Positions 20,871 to 64,000 of a stretch of DNA of 64,000 nt are shown here, piece by piece. Positions within the stretch are counted from its first letter, which is position 1, and every line of letters begins with the position of its first letter. The position numbers and the translations under genes were made by a program. A model generated the notes under the pieces. It had not been told where the DNA came from. It did not search any database and saw nothing but the letters and a program-made list of their open reading frames with translations. Origin of the DNA: Tubiluchus corallicola (taxonomy: Eukaryota; Priapulida; Priapulimorpha; Priapulimorphida; Tubiluchidae); assembly GCA_030141605.1 (NCBI GenBank), contig JAQGDQ010000453.1:87835-151834 (forward strand). Direction: 5' to 3'.

Positions 20871-22190
20871 TGTTTGGAGTTGCAGGAGTTTGTATGTTTG
20901 CAGAATTTCCTTTGATTAATTTCTTTGCGAGTAAGTAGAACATTTATCAGAATAAGACGTCTTAATATATTTTTTCTTGATAATTGATATATATACATTG
21001 TATTTGTATAGTGTTGAGTATGTTACTAGGGTCTTGTAAAGAACCTTTACATATTGTATCCTCACAGAGATCTTAATATATGTAGGTATGTTGTTGTTTC
21101 TAATGCCATTTTCTATGTATAAATGAAATGCTACTTTTCTTGGTGTAGTACTTGCATGCTTTATCAGATAAAGCTGTTTTTGAAACTCTGGCTTGCAACT
21201 ATGGAACTGTTGGTTTACAAGTTGTTACGTGACGTAGAAAGCACATAGGTAATACCGTTATAGGTAAAAAGTGCTTATCTTTATTGAAGGTTGCCAAGTT
21301 TCTTGCTAAGAAACACTTGACTAGAGGTTAGCAAAAAATTTCAGAGATATTAGTTATTAATATTTAAACAGTTCACTTTGTAAAATTAATTATACTACTA
21401 TGAGATATTTCTGTTAACTAAAGTTTATAGCTGGAAGGTAGCTGCAGCTTTCTTTCATTCGCCTTACAACTGGTAGTATATGATCTAGAAAGTTAAGCAT
21501 TGCTTGATTTGGATGGTGATTACAACTTTTAAAAAAGTGAAGTAGGAACTCTGTAGACGTTGCAGGGTTTTTGTGTGAGAGTTTACAAGAAATGATATTA
21601 GTGTTTGTGAGGTATCAATTTTAAATCATCTTCTGTTTTTCACGTACGTTTTTCCATATTTTAGTAATTTCAAACCTCGTGTAAAAATTTACTAGAAGCG
21701 CTGCTTCGGAAAGTTTCTGTATCACTGCTGCTTGTGGACACTGGTGTGCTAAGCTGTATAAATCATAAACTTTTATTCTTGTTTAATTTTCCTTTAATCG
21801 TTTTTACTGTCGCCCTGTGTTTTTAACTCATTACAGGTTTTGACTGGAACAGTGTAGTTACTGGTGTTGTACGTTGATTAGCTATAATTACTCATTCATA
21901 GATTTATCTTTGCTGTATACGTATTTTTTGCATTACTGCATGGCTTTTTGAGATTAGCACACTACAAACACATAATGGCAGGGCTTAAATTTTATTTTGA
22001 GAGTTGTGGCAGGGATGGAATGTAGTTCACTATCAAACCTCAACTCAGTTGTCAAAGTGTCTTAACCATATTGGGATGTCTTACTACCTTAGCCATTGCC
22101 CAGAAGTGATGATTTATGGTATCACACATTCATTTATTAACTAGGTTTAACATTGCTTAACTTCTCTTGCTAAGCAAACACCTTGACCAC
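20871..22190. other. Intergenic sequence, nothing recognised
   Basis: AT-rich sequence between the hAT-like MITE and the 30-bp array. I see no gene, RNA or delimitable repeat here. Confidence 0.5.
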
Positions 22191-23325
22191 TCAGCTTTGC
22201 TCTTTCATTACTGTCACGATATGGCTTTGCTCTTTCATGACTGCCAAGACAAGGCTTTGCTCTTTCATGAGTGTCAAGACAAGGCTTTGCTCTTTCTTGA
22301 CTGTCAAGACAAGGCTTTGCTCTTTCATGACTGTCAAGACAAGGCTTTGCTCTTTCATGACTGTCAAGACAAGGCTTTGCTCTTTCATGACTGTCAAGAC
22401 AAGGCTTTGCTCTTTCATGACTGTCAAGACAAGGCTTTGCTCTTTCATGACTGTCAAGACAAGGCTTTGCTCTTTCATGACTGTCAAGACAAGGCTTTGC
22501 TATTTCATGACTGTCAAGACAAGGCTTCGCTATTTCATGACTGTCAAGACAAGGCTTTGCTATTTCATGACTGTCAAAACATGGCTTTGCTATTTCATGA
22601 CTGTCAAGACAAGGCTTTGCTATTTCATGACTGTCAAGACAAGGCTTTGCTATTTCATGACTGTCAAAACATGGCTTTGCTATTTCATGACTGTCAAGAC
22701 AAGGCTTTGCTGTTTCATGACTGCCAAGACATGGCTTTGGTGTTCCGCGACTGTCAAGACATGGCTTTGCTCTTTCATGACTGTCAAGACAAGGCTTTGC
22801 TCTTTCATGACTGTCAAGACAAGGCTTTGCTCTTTCATGACTGTCAAGACAAGGCTTTGCTCTTTCATGACTGTCAAGACAAGGCTTTGCTCTTTCATGA
22901 CTGTCAAGACAAGGCTTTGCTCTTTCATGACTGTCAAGACAAGGCTTTGCTCTTTCATGACTGTCAAGACAAGGCTTTGCTCTTTCATGACTGTCAAGAC
23001 AAGGCTTTGCTCTTTCATGACTGTCAAGACAAGGCTTTGCTCTTTCATGACTGTCAAGACAAGGCTTTGCTCTTTCATGACTGTCAAGACAAGGCTTTGC
23101 TATTTCATGACTGTCAAGACAAGGCTTTGCTATTTCATGACTGTCAAAACATGGCTTTGCTATTTCATGACTGTCAAGACAAGGCTTTGCTGTTTCATGA
23201 CTGCCAAAACATGGCTTTGGTGTTCCGCGACTGTCAAGACATGGCTTTGCTATTTCGTGACTGTCAAGACTAGGCTTTACTATTTCGTGACTGTCAAAAC
23301 ATGGCTTTCCTATTCTGTGACTACC
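22191..23325. repeat. 30-bp minisatellite, about 37 units, intergenic
   Basis: The unit is GGCTTTGCTCTTTCATGACT followed by GTCAAGACAA. Variant types (CTCTTTC, CTATTTC, TGTTTC, TGTTCCGCGA) occur in blocks, and one block of variants around 22560-22770 recurs at about 23100-23250, showing higher-order duplication. The 30-bp length and lack of stops make long repetitive frames on both strands. I do not regard any as a gene. Confidence 0.97.
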
Positions 23326-24375
23326 TTGTACACCACTTGGTTACTTATTCTTAATAACTTTTATCAAAAAGCAGTACCTTATTACAAATGCTTATATTTG
23401 CTGGCTAACTTTATTATTGCACTTTAAACTGTATGCGATAATTTTTGGCAGCTGTTTGCTAAGTTAGGCGTAAGTGAAGTACTTTTTCTTATTTTATGTT
23501 TTAGCATTACTAAATGATGCGATTAACTGAAATTAGACAAATCACTGCAATAAACCCGCATAGAAGTTCAATAGTTACATTAATTTCAGCATAGATACAG
23601 CTGTTGGTAACTTTGTCACTGAAATTGCACAAATTTGGAATTTGCTTCGACATCTAGTGGCAGACAATACAAACGCCATTGTTCATTGTACCTTGAATTT
23701 TTGTATTAATTATTTTAAGTTTGTAACCATTAATTAACATTCAAATTTGTCCATATAAGATCTAGTTTGCTGATTGATTGCTTTTTCTGCCAGTAGATGG
23801 TTGTAGCATATTTACAGACAATGTAGAGTAATGCACTGCAGCCTACATATTACCATACATGGCGCCATCTACCGAGTGCTTCTTGTATTAAAAGAGTAAA
23901 GTAAGTGAATTATAATGATATTTTTAGTCGTCGCAACGATAATCAGGAAAATTTAATGAATCGCTTTTCAAACTTTTCTGATTGACCTTGTTGCCTCACG
24001 AAGCGCCTTGTGCAGCTAAAATATTGTAAAATATTAGCAAGGATTTTATTAGCGTAGATTAATTTATAAATTAAAATGTAACATTATTTTTTCATCATGT
24101 TTAATGTAGAGTAATTGTGGGATTGTAATGCTGCGCATGCCAAATTCCCTATTGTTACGACATGCAAGTTGGTAACTGAGATATTAATTGTAGTATCATG
24201 TAAGCTTTAATCATTATCGTTGTTACACGGTATCTTTCATGTATATATATAATAGTTAAATATGATGTATAAAAAAGTAAAATCGGTTATTGTGTTTTCT
24301 TTTCGTCCGTTAAACAGTATTCAGTATTGATTGTGCTTCTTTAACCCATTTCGAAATTTTGTTGAAAGCAGTAAC
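23326..24375. other. Intergenic sequence, nothing recognised
   Basis: AT-rich sequence with no supported gene or repeat boundary. Confidence 0.45.
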
Positions 24376-24377
24376 TA

Positions 24378-24500
24378 GGGTTCCCACGGTCAGGGAAAAT
24401 ACAGGCTGTCCTGGAAAATCAGGGAAAAAGATAATTTGATAAAAAGTCGGGGAAAGTGATGAAAAGGGTGCGAAAGGTCAGGGAAATTGGAAAGGGTTGC
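24378..24500 (+). mobile_element. Transposon end fragment (GGTTCCCACGGTCAGGGAAA type)
   Basis: The sequence starts CTAGGGTTCCCACGGTCAGG and continues with several CAGGGAAA/CTGGAAAA motifs. This terminal motif is familiar from hAT-like elements of many animals. No second end or coding region was found. Confidence 0.4.
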
Positions 24501-24689
24501 AAAAATAATCACTCTGAACCGGTATTTTTCTAAACATAGTTTTCAGTGATTCGTGTTCAAATAAAATTTTGCTATAGCAGGCTCCTAGTTTCGATTTCTG
24601 TTACAAAAATGATGATTACCCGACACATTATATATCATTATATGTATGAACGTATGTTTATATGTATGTTTTTTTATTACAGGCACTTA

Positions 24690-25040
24690 AAAACATTTAT
24701 AGTTAAAACATCACAACTTTATTAAAACTTTTAATTTACATTGTTAAAAACTCGTGTCAAACGATACGACAGCTACTGCTGTCATCATCAGTGGTGAATT
24801 TTTACAAAAATACAATCAGTTTATATAGGCAAAGCCTACAGTGTAGAACATTATGCACTAATTATGTATTTAACAGAAGCCAAATAGGTAATGAGTAAGC
24901 AGACCTGTAGAAAGAGATTGATACAGTAAATTATGCAATAATTAGTTCTACAGGTGTGCTTATTTATTACCTGTTTGCCTTTTTGCAAATACATAATTAG
25001 TGCATAATTTACTGCATCAATTTCTTTTTTCCAATATTAG
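24690..25040 (+). mobile_element. Palindromic MITE family E, partial copy
   Basis: The left arm matches 10368 onward (TAGTTAAAACATCACAACTT, TGTCAAACGATACGACAG, CTACTGCTGTCATCATC). The second half instead contains its own inverted repeat (ATTATGCACTAATTATGTAT versus its complement near 25000), so the copy is rearranged. Confidence 0.65.
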
Positions 25041-25222
25041 TTTTAAGTTTTTTAATATTCTGTCAGAATGTGAATTAAAATATGTTCGTTTGGCATAATT
25101 ACTTGTGAATCTGTCAACTAATTTACGAGCTCTAATCCCAACGTTATCTTTTGGAATATTTTGACGACAGTAAACTTTTATTTTATTTCAGTCAACTGCC
25201 ACGATGTTCAAAATTCCCTGTT

Positions 25223-25563
25223 AAACACGTTCAACAGCTCATGCGTGAGCACAGCGGTAAATTTGAAATTTGAACTTTTATCTAAAAACTTGCCGAGTCT
25301 TAGTACAACACATTGAATATCTTACAGTAGCACTGTACTTCAATTTTTGATTTCATAAACACGCTCGTGTACTATTTTTGCTGTTGAAAATTATGTTAGT
25401 TTGTGATGTCATCAATAGTCGGGCTCGTCCGTCGCTATTAAGATCTTAATCTATTATTTAATTAGCAGAAGCGCTTTTGCAGAATTATTTGTGTTAAAAT
25501 CTATACTTTTTACCGTACTTGAAAATGGGGTAGTATATGAAAAACCATCCTGTCTTTCTTTAA
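25223..25563 (+). mobile_element. TTAA-type MITE family A, copy 3 (5' truncated)
   Basis: It carries the family right half: CTCATGCGTGAGCACAGCGG, GTGATGTCATCAATAGTCGG and the end ACCATCCTGTCTTTCTTTAA. Confidence 0.8.
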
Positions 25564-25750
25564 CATCTGAAGAAGCTTTGAGTATCATAGCTGTTCAATT
25601 TTAAAACATACATAGGCTGAACTTATTTCTTCACAAAATAAATTTTTCAGTAGTGCTTTATGATTTTATCAATTTATCTCCGCATCTGCGAGGTAACACT
25701 GCTAAATTTTATATAAGAAAAATTTTCCTACGTAAACATTTCTATTGGAT

Positions 25751-25765
25751 CGGGGGGGGGGGGGG
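25751..25765. repeat. Poly-G tract
   Basis: An uninterrupted run of about 14 G. Similar poly-C runs occur at 3475-3490, 4680-4690 and 58380-58398. Confidence 0.9.
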
Positions 25766-26087
25766 ACGCCAAGTACCACCAGATGCCACAAGCTCCAGGA
25801 GCAACAACACCAACTACAGCGACAATCACAGAAAGATGAAGTTCTGGATTTTGGTGTTTCGTTTGATTTCAATCTGTATTAATAAAATTATAGCACTCCA
25901 CTCACCATATAAAATACTACTAAAATAAAAACTACAAACATACATCTGTAGGCAATAGACAACATCAAAAACTGCAGAGGACGTGACATATGCACAGGTA
26001 GTGAAACACTCTCTCTGAAATTCTCAGCACATAAAACAAAATGATATTCATTTGTGTTCAATGAGATGTCTTCGCTCAGTTTCTGGC

Positions 26088-26755
26088 TTAAAGCACAAGA
26101 AAACCCTCCACTTACATGAAACTTAAAATCTCGTCTTGAAATTCTATACCACTTTCATACTGCCTTTTTGCACGCAGAGCTTGCGTCGGCAGTAACATTG
26201 CATAAGACATGTAAATTTAAACTCCCGTAGACGCAGGGATTTGGACGATAAGTCATTTGAAACAGCTTTAGATAACACTGGGTAAAGTTTGAAAACATAA
26301 TCAGTGGAATTCGTAGCACACATGTTACTAATTAAGTAAAATTTAAAATTACTGTATCTTGTCAATAAGATTAAAAATACGTTTTTTGATTAGTGAGTGG
26401 CGCAGTCACTATATTTTACCAATTGGTACGAACATTTAAAATTATCATTTCTAGTTACGTAAGTCTTTCCAGCAGGTAAGCGAAATGCTGAGTAACATAA
26501 ATTTGCATGGAAAGTTTTTTCGAGACATAGTTTAACATTTCGTTTTCTTCCCTTGATTTACGTTGTGCGTATATGACGTCTTGTAATAGTGCAGTCGGAA
26601 TAGTATTGCGGGAGATTTAAAATGAAGACAAATAAAAAAAATCCTTTCAACGCGAGTGCAATATGTACATAAAATTGCTATAAAGTAATATAATTTCTTA
26701 AGACAATTTTTCTGAAACCTACTTCAGGTACCCCTTTCTTGTCCTTTTTAAGAAT
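26088..26755 (-). repeat. Left arm of a large inverted repeat (family B)
   Basis: The complement of this arm matches 27597-28285 nearly throughout: TCTTGTCCTTTTTAAG near the inside, ATATGACGTCTTGTAATAG, GCAGGTAAGCGAAATGCTGA, TACCAATTGGTACGAACATT, and TTTTCTTGTGC/TCCACTTACAT near the outside. The arms are about 670 bp with about 840 bp between them. Confidence 0.85.
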
Positions 26756-27409
26756 GATAAATAACTGCAAAACGCACGCCTCATCTGTAATTAGGATACG
26801 TAATGGGTGTGAGGAAATGCTTGGTTCCTTTATACAGAATAAAGCAAAGAGAATAGATGAAAATTGATAATGCGATGAGAAGAACATTTAATTTTGAGTA
26901 ATGAACACTGATTATCTAGTACAACCGTTATTCACAGCCCACAAACCTGTATTGATGTTGGTTTCTCAGCTAATGGGGATGGTGTCACGATTCATTTTTG
27001 TTAAAAAACGTCGTTGAATTTTTCAATTTTTGGCAACAAGAAGTCGAAACAATTTAAAAAACACGTAAAGTAAGTCATCTTACAATAATTAAAATATAAA
27101 AAAATACATAGCTATCTACCTATGATAACTTTTATTAAGCGGGGCTGTCCTTTTCTGAAGAAATACAGTTGGGGTGAGTTAATATTGGCCCCTGGCTAAA
27201 TTTCCTGTCCTGGATTTAGTGAAAAATGGAACAGCAGCTACGATTAAGCGAACAAATTAGCTTCAAAAATTGCAAAAATGTTGTTTTAGGAATTGATTTA
27301 CAATCATGAAAAGAACGATTGAAGCGCAGGATTGCCGTAGCTTGAAGTCTGATTTACTTTTACACAGTTTAGCGTTTCGCGAGCCTTTACCTAACATCAA
27401 AAGCGTGAC

Positions 27410-27596
27410 TAAAGTTGCGTTTACGAAATGCTGATGCGGAATAGATAGAATCGGTTTATATTGTTTTCAATGCATCAGTTTATTTGACTTGCGTGATGCG
27501 TTATTTTTTCTGCAACTATTTCCTATTGATTTCTTATACGCAGCTATTCTGCGGGTGGACAACGCATTCCGCCTGCTAGGTAAACGCCACTTAAAA
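27410..27596. mobile_element. Small MITE family C, copy 1
   Basis: The left end GTTGCGTTTACGAAATGCTG with GATGCGGAATAG and the right end CAACGCATTCCGCCTGCTAGG with GTAAACGCCACTT form imperfect inverted ends. It matches 31475-31616. It sits in the spacer of the large inverted repeat. Confidence 0.6.
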
Positions 27597-28285
27597 CACA
27601 CTTGTTAAAGGACAAGAATGGGGTACGTGAAGCAGGTTTCAGACAAATCGCCTACAAAATTATATTACTTTGTAGCAATTTTATGCGTATATCGTACTTG
27701 CGTTAAAAGGAAATTTTGTTTGTTTTCATTTTAAATCTCCCGCAATACTGTTCAGATAGTGCTATTACATGACGTCATATACGCACAACGTAGATCAGGG
27801 GAAGAAAAGGAAATGTTAAATTATGTCCCAAAAAACTTTCCCTGCAAATTTATATTGCTTAGCATTTCGCTTATCTGCTTGAAAGACTTCTGTAACTATA
27901 AATAATAATTTTAAATGTTCGTGCCAATTGGTTAAATGTCACTGACTCACCCACCAGGGTGCACCACTCACTAACCAAAAACGTATTTTTAATCTTATCT
28001 ACAAGATACAGTAATTTAAAATTTTACTTAGATAGTGACCTGTGCGCTACGAATGCTCTGATTATTTTTTTAAACTTCACACAATGTTGTCTAAACTTGT
28101 TTCAAACGACCTGTCGTCAAAATGGCAGCGTCTAAAGGTCAATCGCGGGAGTTTAATTTAGAAGTTTTATACGGCGTTACAGTCGACGCGAGCCCTGCAT
28201 GCAAAATGCAGTATATATGTGGTATAAAATTTCAAGACGAATTTTTTAGGCTCTGTGTAAGTGGAGGGTTTTCTTGTACTTTATC
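27597..28285 (+). repeat. Right arm of the large inverted repeat (family B)
   Basis: Inverted relative to 26088-26755. Related single copies lie at 34690-35045 and 61500-61865 (same orientation as this arm) and diverged at 11835-12240. The conserved landmark is GCGCTACGAATGCTCTGATT followed about 90 bp later by AAAATGGC, the ATG of the small open frame in this arm. Confidence 0.85.
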
Positions 28286-28445
28286 GTACAACACATTCCG
28301 GATGTCAGGTAAATGCCACTTTACTTATTGTAGCGGGACCGGAATCTCTTATTACACTGAACAATCCAAGAAGTCAGTTGTTCTTAATCATGCAGGCATA
28401 CCCGCACTTTTAGTAGGTACGAGATATTGCATTTCACGAGGTTGA
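28122..28445 (+). other. 107-codon open frame inside repeat family B, probably not a gene
   Basis: It begins ATGGCAGCGTCTAAAGGTC and runs through the end of family B into the 156-bp repeat. The equivalent ATG is present in the copies at 34880 and 61696, but their frames are shifted or stopped. The peptide (MAASKGQSREFNLEVLYGVT at its start) is not recognised. It may be the first exon captured by the ancestral element, or chance. Confidence 0.3.
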
Positions 28446-28795
28446 CACAAATACCTTGATTACGATGATTCATGTTTTGCTTATTGCAACGGGACCGGAA
28501 TCTCTTATTATACTGGACAATCCAAGAAGTCAGTTGTTCTTAATCATGCAGGCATACCCACACCTTCAGTATGCACGAGATATTGCATTTCACGAGGTTG
28601 ACACAAATACCTAGATTACGATGATTCATTTTTTACTTATTGTAACGGGACCGGAATCTCTTATTATACTGGACAATCCAAGAAGTCAGTTGTTCTCCAT
28701 CATGCAGGCATACCCACACCTTCAGTGGACACGAGATATTGCATTTGACGAGGATGACACAAATACCTAGATTACAATGATTCATTTCTTCACTT
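28325..28795. repeat. 156-bp tandem triplication
   Basis: Three copies of 156 bp marked by CGGGACCGGAATCTCTTATT at 28334, 28490 and 28646. Each includes CAATCCAAGAAGTCAGTTGT and GAGATATTGCATTTCACGAGG. It directly abuts the right arm of the inverted repeat. Confidence 0.95.
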
Positions 28796-29644
28796 ATCTT
28801 GTATGCTACTGACTACTGTAGTTCACATATTATTGTGTTCCAATTTTCGTCCATTCATCAAATGTTGTAGAAGCACTTGTGATTTTACCTTAATTTACAT
28901 TCTTGCTCTTGTTAGATCCGTTCTACTTGTGTCACTTAGTTCTGCTTTATCAATCAAAATTTGTAAATCTCATGAAACCGCGAGAAAAGTGAGGTAATTC
29001 TTACACCATCTTGCGAGCAGCATTTCGTGAATTCATGAATGAAAACCAGAATAAAAAATCAGACTTTATTTCAACAGTATTTAGGATTTATTTCACTGTT
29101 TATATTCATAACATTATTATTCTAATTGCCTAGGTCAGATTTGCGTCTGCAGTTTATGCACTGACCAAGGACTCCTTGGCACTGACTAAAAAAGCTCATT
29201 TCTTTGCGTAGTATTCAATCTTCAATCGAAAATTCCAATAGCTAAAAAATAGCTAAACTGGAATGATGCGTGACGTCAGGGTTCCACGTGCATCAACGAA
29301 AAATGTCCACTCGATGTCTTAATGTTACAAGGTGCTAGGTGTGGTTTATTAGTCTGCATTTAAAAACGTGTAACTTTTTTTACAATCTTCCCATACGAAG
29401 AGGCGGCTCCATGCCTCTAATGGCATCAAGTGTCTCCTATTGGAATGCCTCGATGAAGCTAGCATTTACTACCATTGTTGGAAGCTTGTTCTATATCCTG
29501 ATTGTTCGAGGGTAAAAGGAATATGTGTAGGAAAGAACACTAAAAGGAACTAGGACATATTTGTATTGGCAGTATTGTAGGTGGTTCAGCTAAAAATACG
29601 TTACAAAGTTACAACTTTCAACCTCCAAAAAAGAACAAATTCGG

Positions 29645-30266
29645 GTAAAAAAGTCACAGGTATAAAGTCACAGGCAAAAAAGTCACAGGTAAAAAAGTCA
29701 CAAGTAAAAAGTCACAGGTAAAAATCCACAGAATTAAAGTCACAGGTCGAAAGTTAAAGGTAAAAAGCCACAGGTAAAAAGTCACAGGTAAAAATGTCAC
29801 AGGTAAAAAGTCGCAGGTAAAAAAATCACAGGTAAAAAGCCACAGGTATATAGTCATAGGTAGAAAGTTACAGGTAAAAAGCCACAGGTAAAAAGTCACA
29901 AGTAAAAAGCCACAGGTAAAAAGCCACAGGTAAAAAGTCACAGGTAGAAAGCTACAGGTAAAAAGCCACAGGTAAAAAGCCACAGGTGAAAAGTCACAGG
30001 TGAAAAGTCACAGGTAAAAAGTCACAGGTAAAAAGTCACAGGTAAAAAGTCACAGGTAAAAAGTCACAGGTAAAAAAGTCACAGGTAAAAAGCCACAGGT
30101 AAAAAAGTCGCAGGTAAAAAGTCACGGGTAACAAAGTCGCAGGTAAGAATGTCGCAGGGAAAAAGCACAGGAAAAAAATAACTATAACTCCAACCCTAGT
30201 CGCTAACCGTCACCCTAGCCAAAATTTTAATCGGGACTTTTTTCCTGTGACTTTATTTCCGGTCAA
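29645..30266. mobile_element. Family D element, copy 1, with hugely expanded end motif
   Basis: An array of about 35 degenerate 14/15-bp units (GTAAAAAGTCACAG) occupies 29645-30165. It is followed by CCAACCCTAGTCGCTAACCG, a degenerate telomere-like stretch, and by the right end GACTTTTTTCCTGTGACTTT ending GGTCAAC. The array unit equals the inverted terminal motif (CTGTGACTTT...), so the element's own end appears to have been amplified. Relatives lie at 55428-55816 and 59580-59722. Confidence 0.75.
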
Positions 30267-30708
30267 CAAAAAAAAGCAAACGAAAAAAATATGGCTGTTT
30301 GACAAGGTGCCCCTCGGAGAAATAAGCTATCAACGTACGAGAAAACACAAATCACGACATAGTCCTGGAAATTACGCAACATTTACCATAATACGTAAAC
30401 GTAAGATATGTCACAATTAATATAATGCTAAGTTTAGGGTTACGATTCACCACTGCACGATTCCAGTTCAGAGCATTGACCGTGACCGATCTTAACTACA
30501 ACAATCGTGACTCGATCACCTGAAAATATCCGTTGGTACGTCATGAAAAAGTTGTCGTAACAGAAAGTCACGTAAATCTGGCTAAAATCTGAAAGCATTC
30601 ATGCGTGATGAGTTTCGAGTTGAAACTAATACGGTTTACTAGTTTGTGCCTTTTGCCTAATCCTAAAGTACCGGTATTGACGGCTGTACTGCGTGCGTAG
30701 TAGTAGCC

Positions 30709-30801
30709 ATGGCGGCTAACGTATGAGGAATTTTTTGTTGTGTTTTTGAGCTAATGATGAACCGGTTCAAAGAGTGTTTACAAGATTACAGGAGCTATTA
30801 A
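30709..30801 (+). promoter_or_regulatory. Two candidate upstream ORFs before DUOX
   Basis: A five-codon ATG frame at 30709-30726 and a 15-codon frame at 30754-30801 lie within 110 bp of the proposed DUOX ATG, and both close before it. If transcribed they would be uORFs able to reduce DUOX translation. The GCCATGGCGGC around the first also resembles a YY1-type site. The transcription start is unknown, so this is inference. Confidence 0.35.
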
Positions 30802-30818
30802 GAAAGTGTTAAGCAACA

Positions 30819-64000
<33,182 letters not shown>

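Noticed and set aside
22191-23325. Possible CRISPR array
   Set aside because: Units are contiguous 30-bp repeats with no unique spacers, in an animal genome with introns.
22167-23427. Open frames of 368 and 414 codons
   Set aside because: They are the 30-bp array read in two frames. Comparable frames are open on the other strand, and there is no non-repetitive coding sequence, splice context or start context.
29654-29983. Minus-strand 109-codon Trp/Leu/Phe/Thr/Cys-rich frame
   Set aside because: It is the 14/15-bp array read through. No gene signals.

Overview
This is animal (metazoan) nuclear DNA, most likely from an invertebrate. It is AT-rich. Genes are split into short exons by GT-AG introns of about 150 bp to 5 kb. 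Intron and intergenic DNA is packed with small non-autonomous transposons, SINE-like elements and minisatellites. I cannot name the species. There is no bacterial-type operon, rRNA, CRISPR array or intact autonomous transposon.

Two plus-strand genes were assembled exon by exon from splice sites, codon phase and recalled protein families. (1) CBL, 291-18703: 11 coding exons and about 831 codons, with four-helix bundle, EF-hand, SH2, linker, RING, proline-rich tail and UBA. It appears complete from ATG to stop. (2) DUOX, from 30819 past the right edge: 26 coding exons and about 1259 codons, with signal peptide, peroxidase-homology ectodomain, first membrane helix, calcium-binding EF-hands and the heme-binding membrane domain. 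The FAD/NADPH dehydrogenase part (about 300 residues in relatives) lies beyond 64000. The roughly 12 kb between the genes holds only repeats.

Layout: 1-18.8 kb CBL; 18.9-30.7 kb repeat-rich intergenic DNA (two MITEs with perfect 8-bp target duplications, a 1.1 kb 30-bp minisatellite, a large inverted repeat, a 156-bp triplication, a 14/15-bp array); 30.8-64 kb DUOX, with arrays in many introns. CBL ends receptor tyrosine kinase signalling by ubiquitination. DUOX makes extracellular hydrogen peroxide under calcium control. Nothing in the sequence shows that the two work together.

The most unusual signal is repeated local duplication of exon-intron junctions. DUOX exon 17 has its 3' end and splice donor copied five times with a 77-bp period. 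The exon 18 donor starts a 52-bp array. The exon 23 donor is duplicated after 86 bp, the exon 8 acceptor region after 34 bp, and a decayed partial copy of CBL exon 1 lies in CBL intron 1. Also notable are a fully open (CT)n DUOX intron in frame with both neighbouring exons, a possible alternative last exon that would yield a short peroxidase-homology protein, and telomere-like CCCTAA tracts carried inside a dispersed element. Splice sites, families and copy counts were read by eye; no search or alignment program was run.
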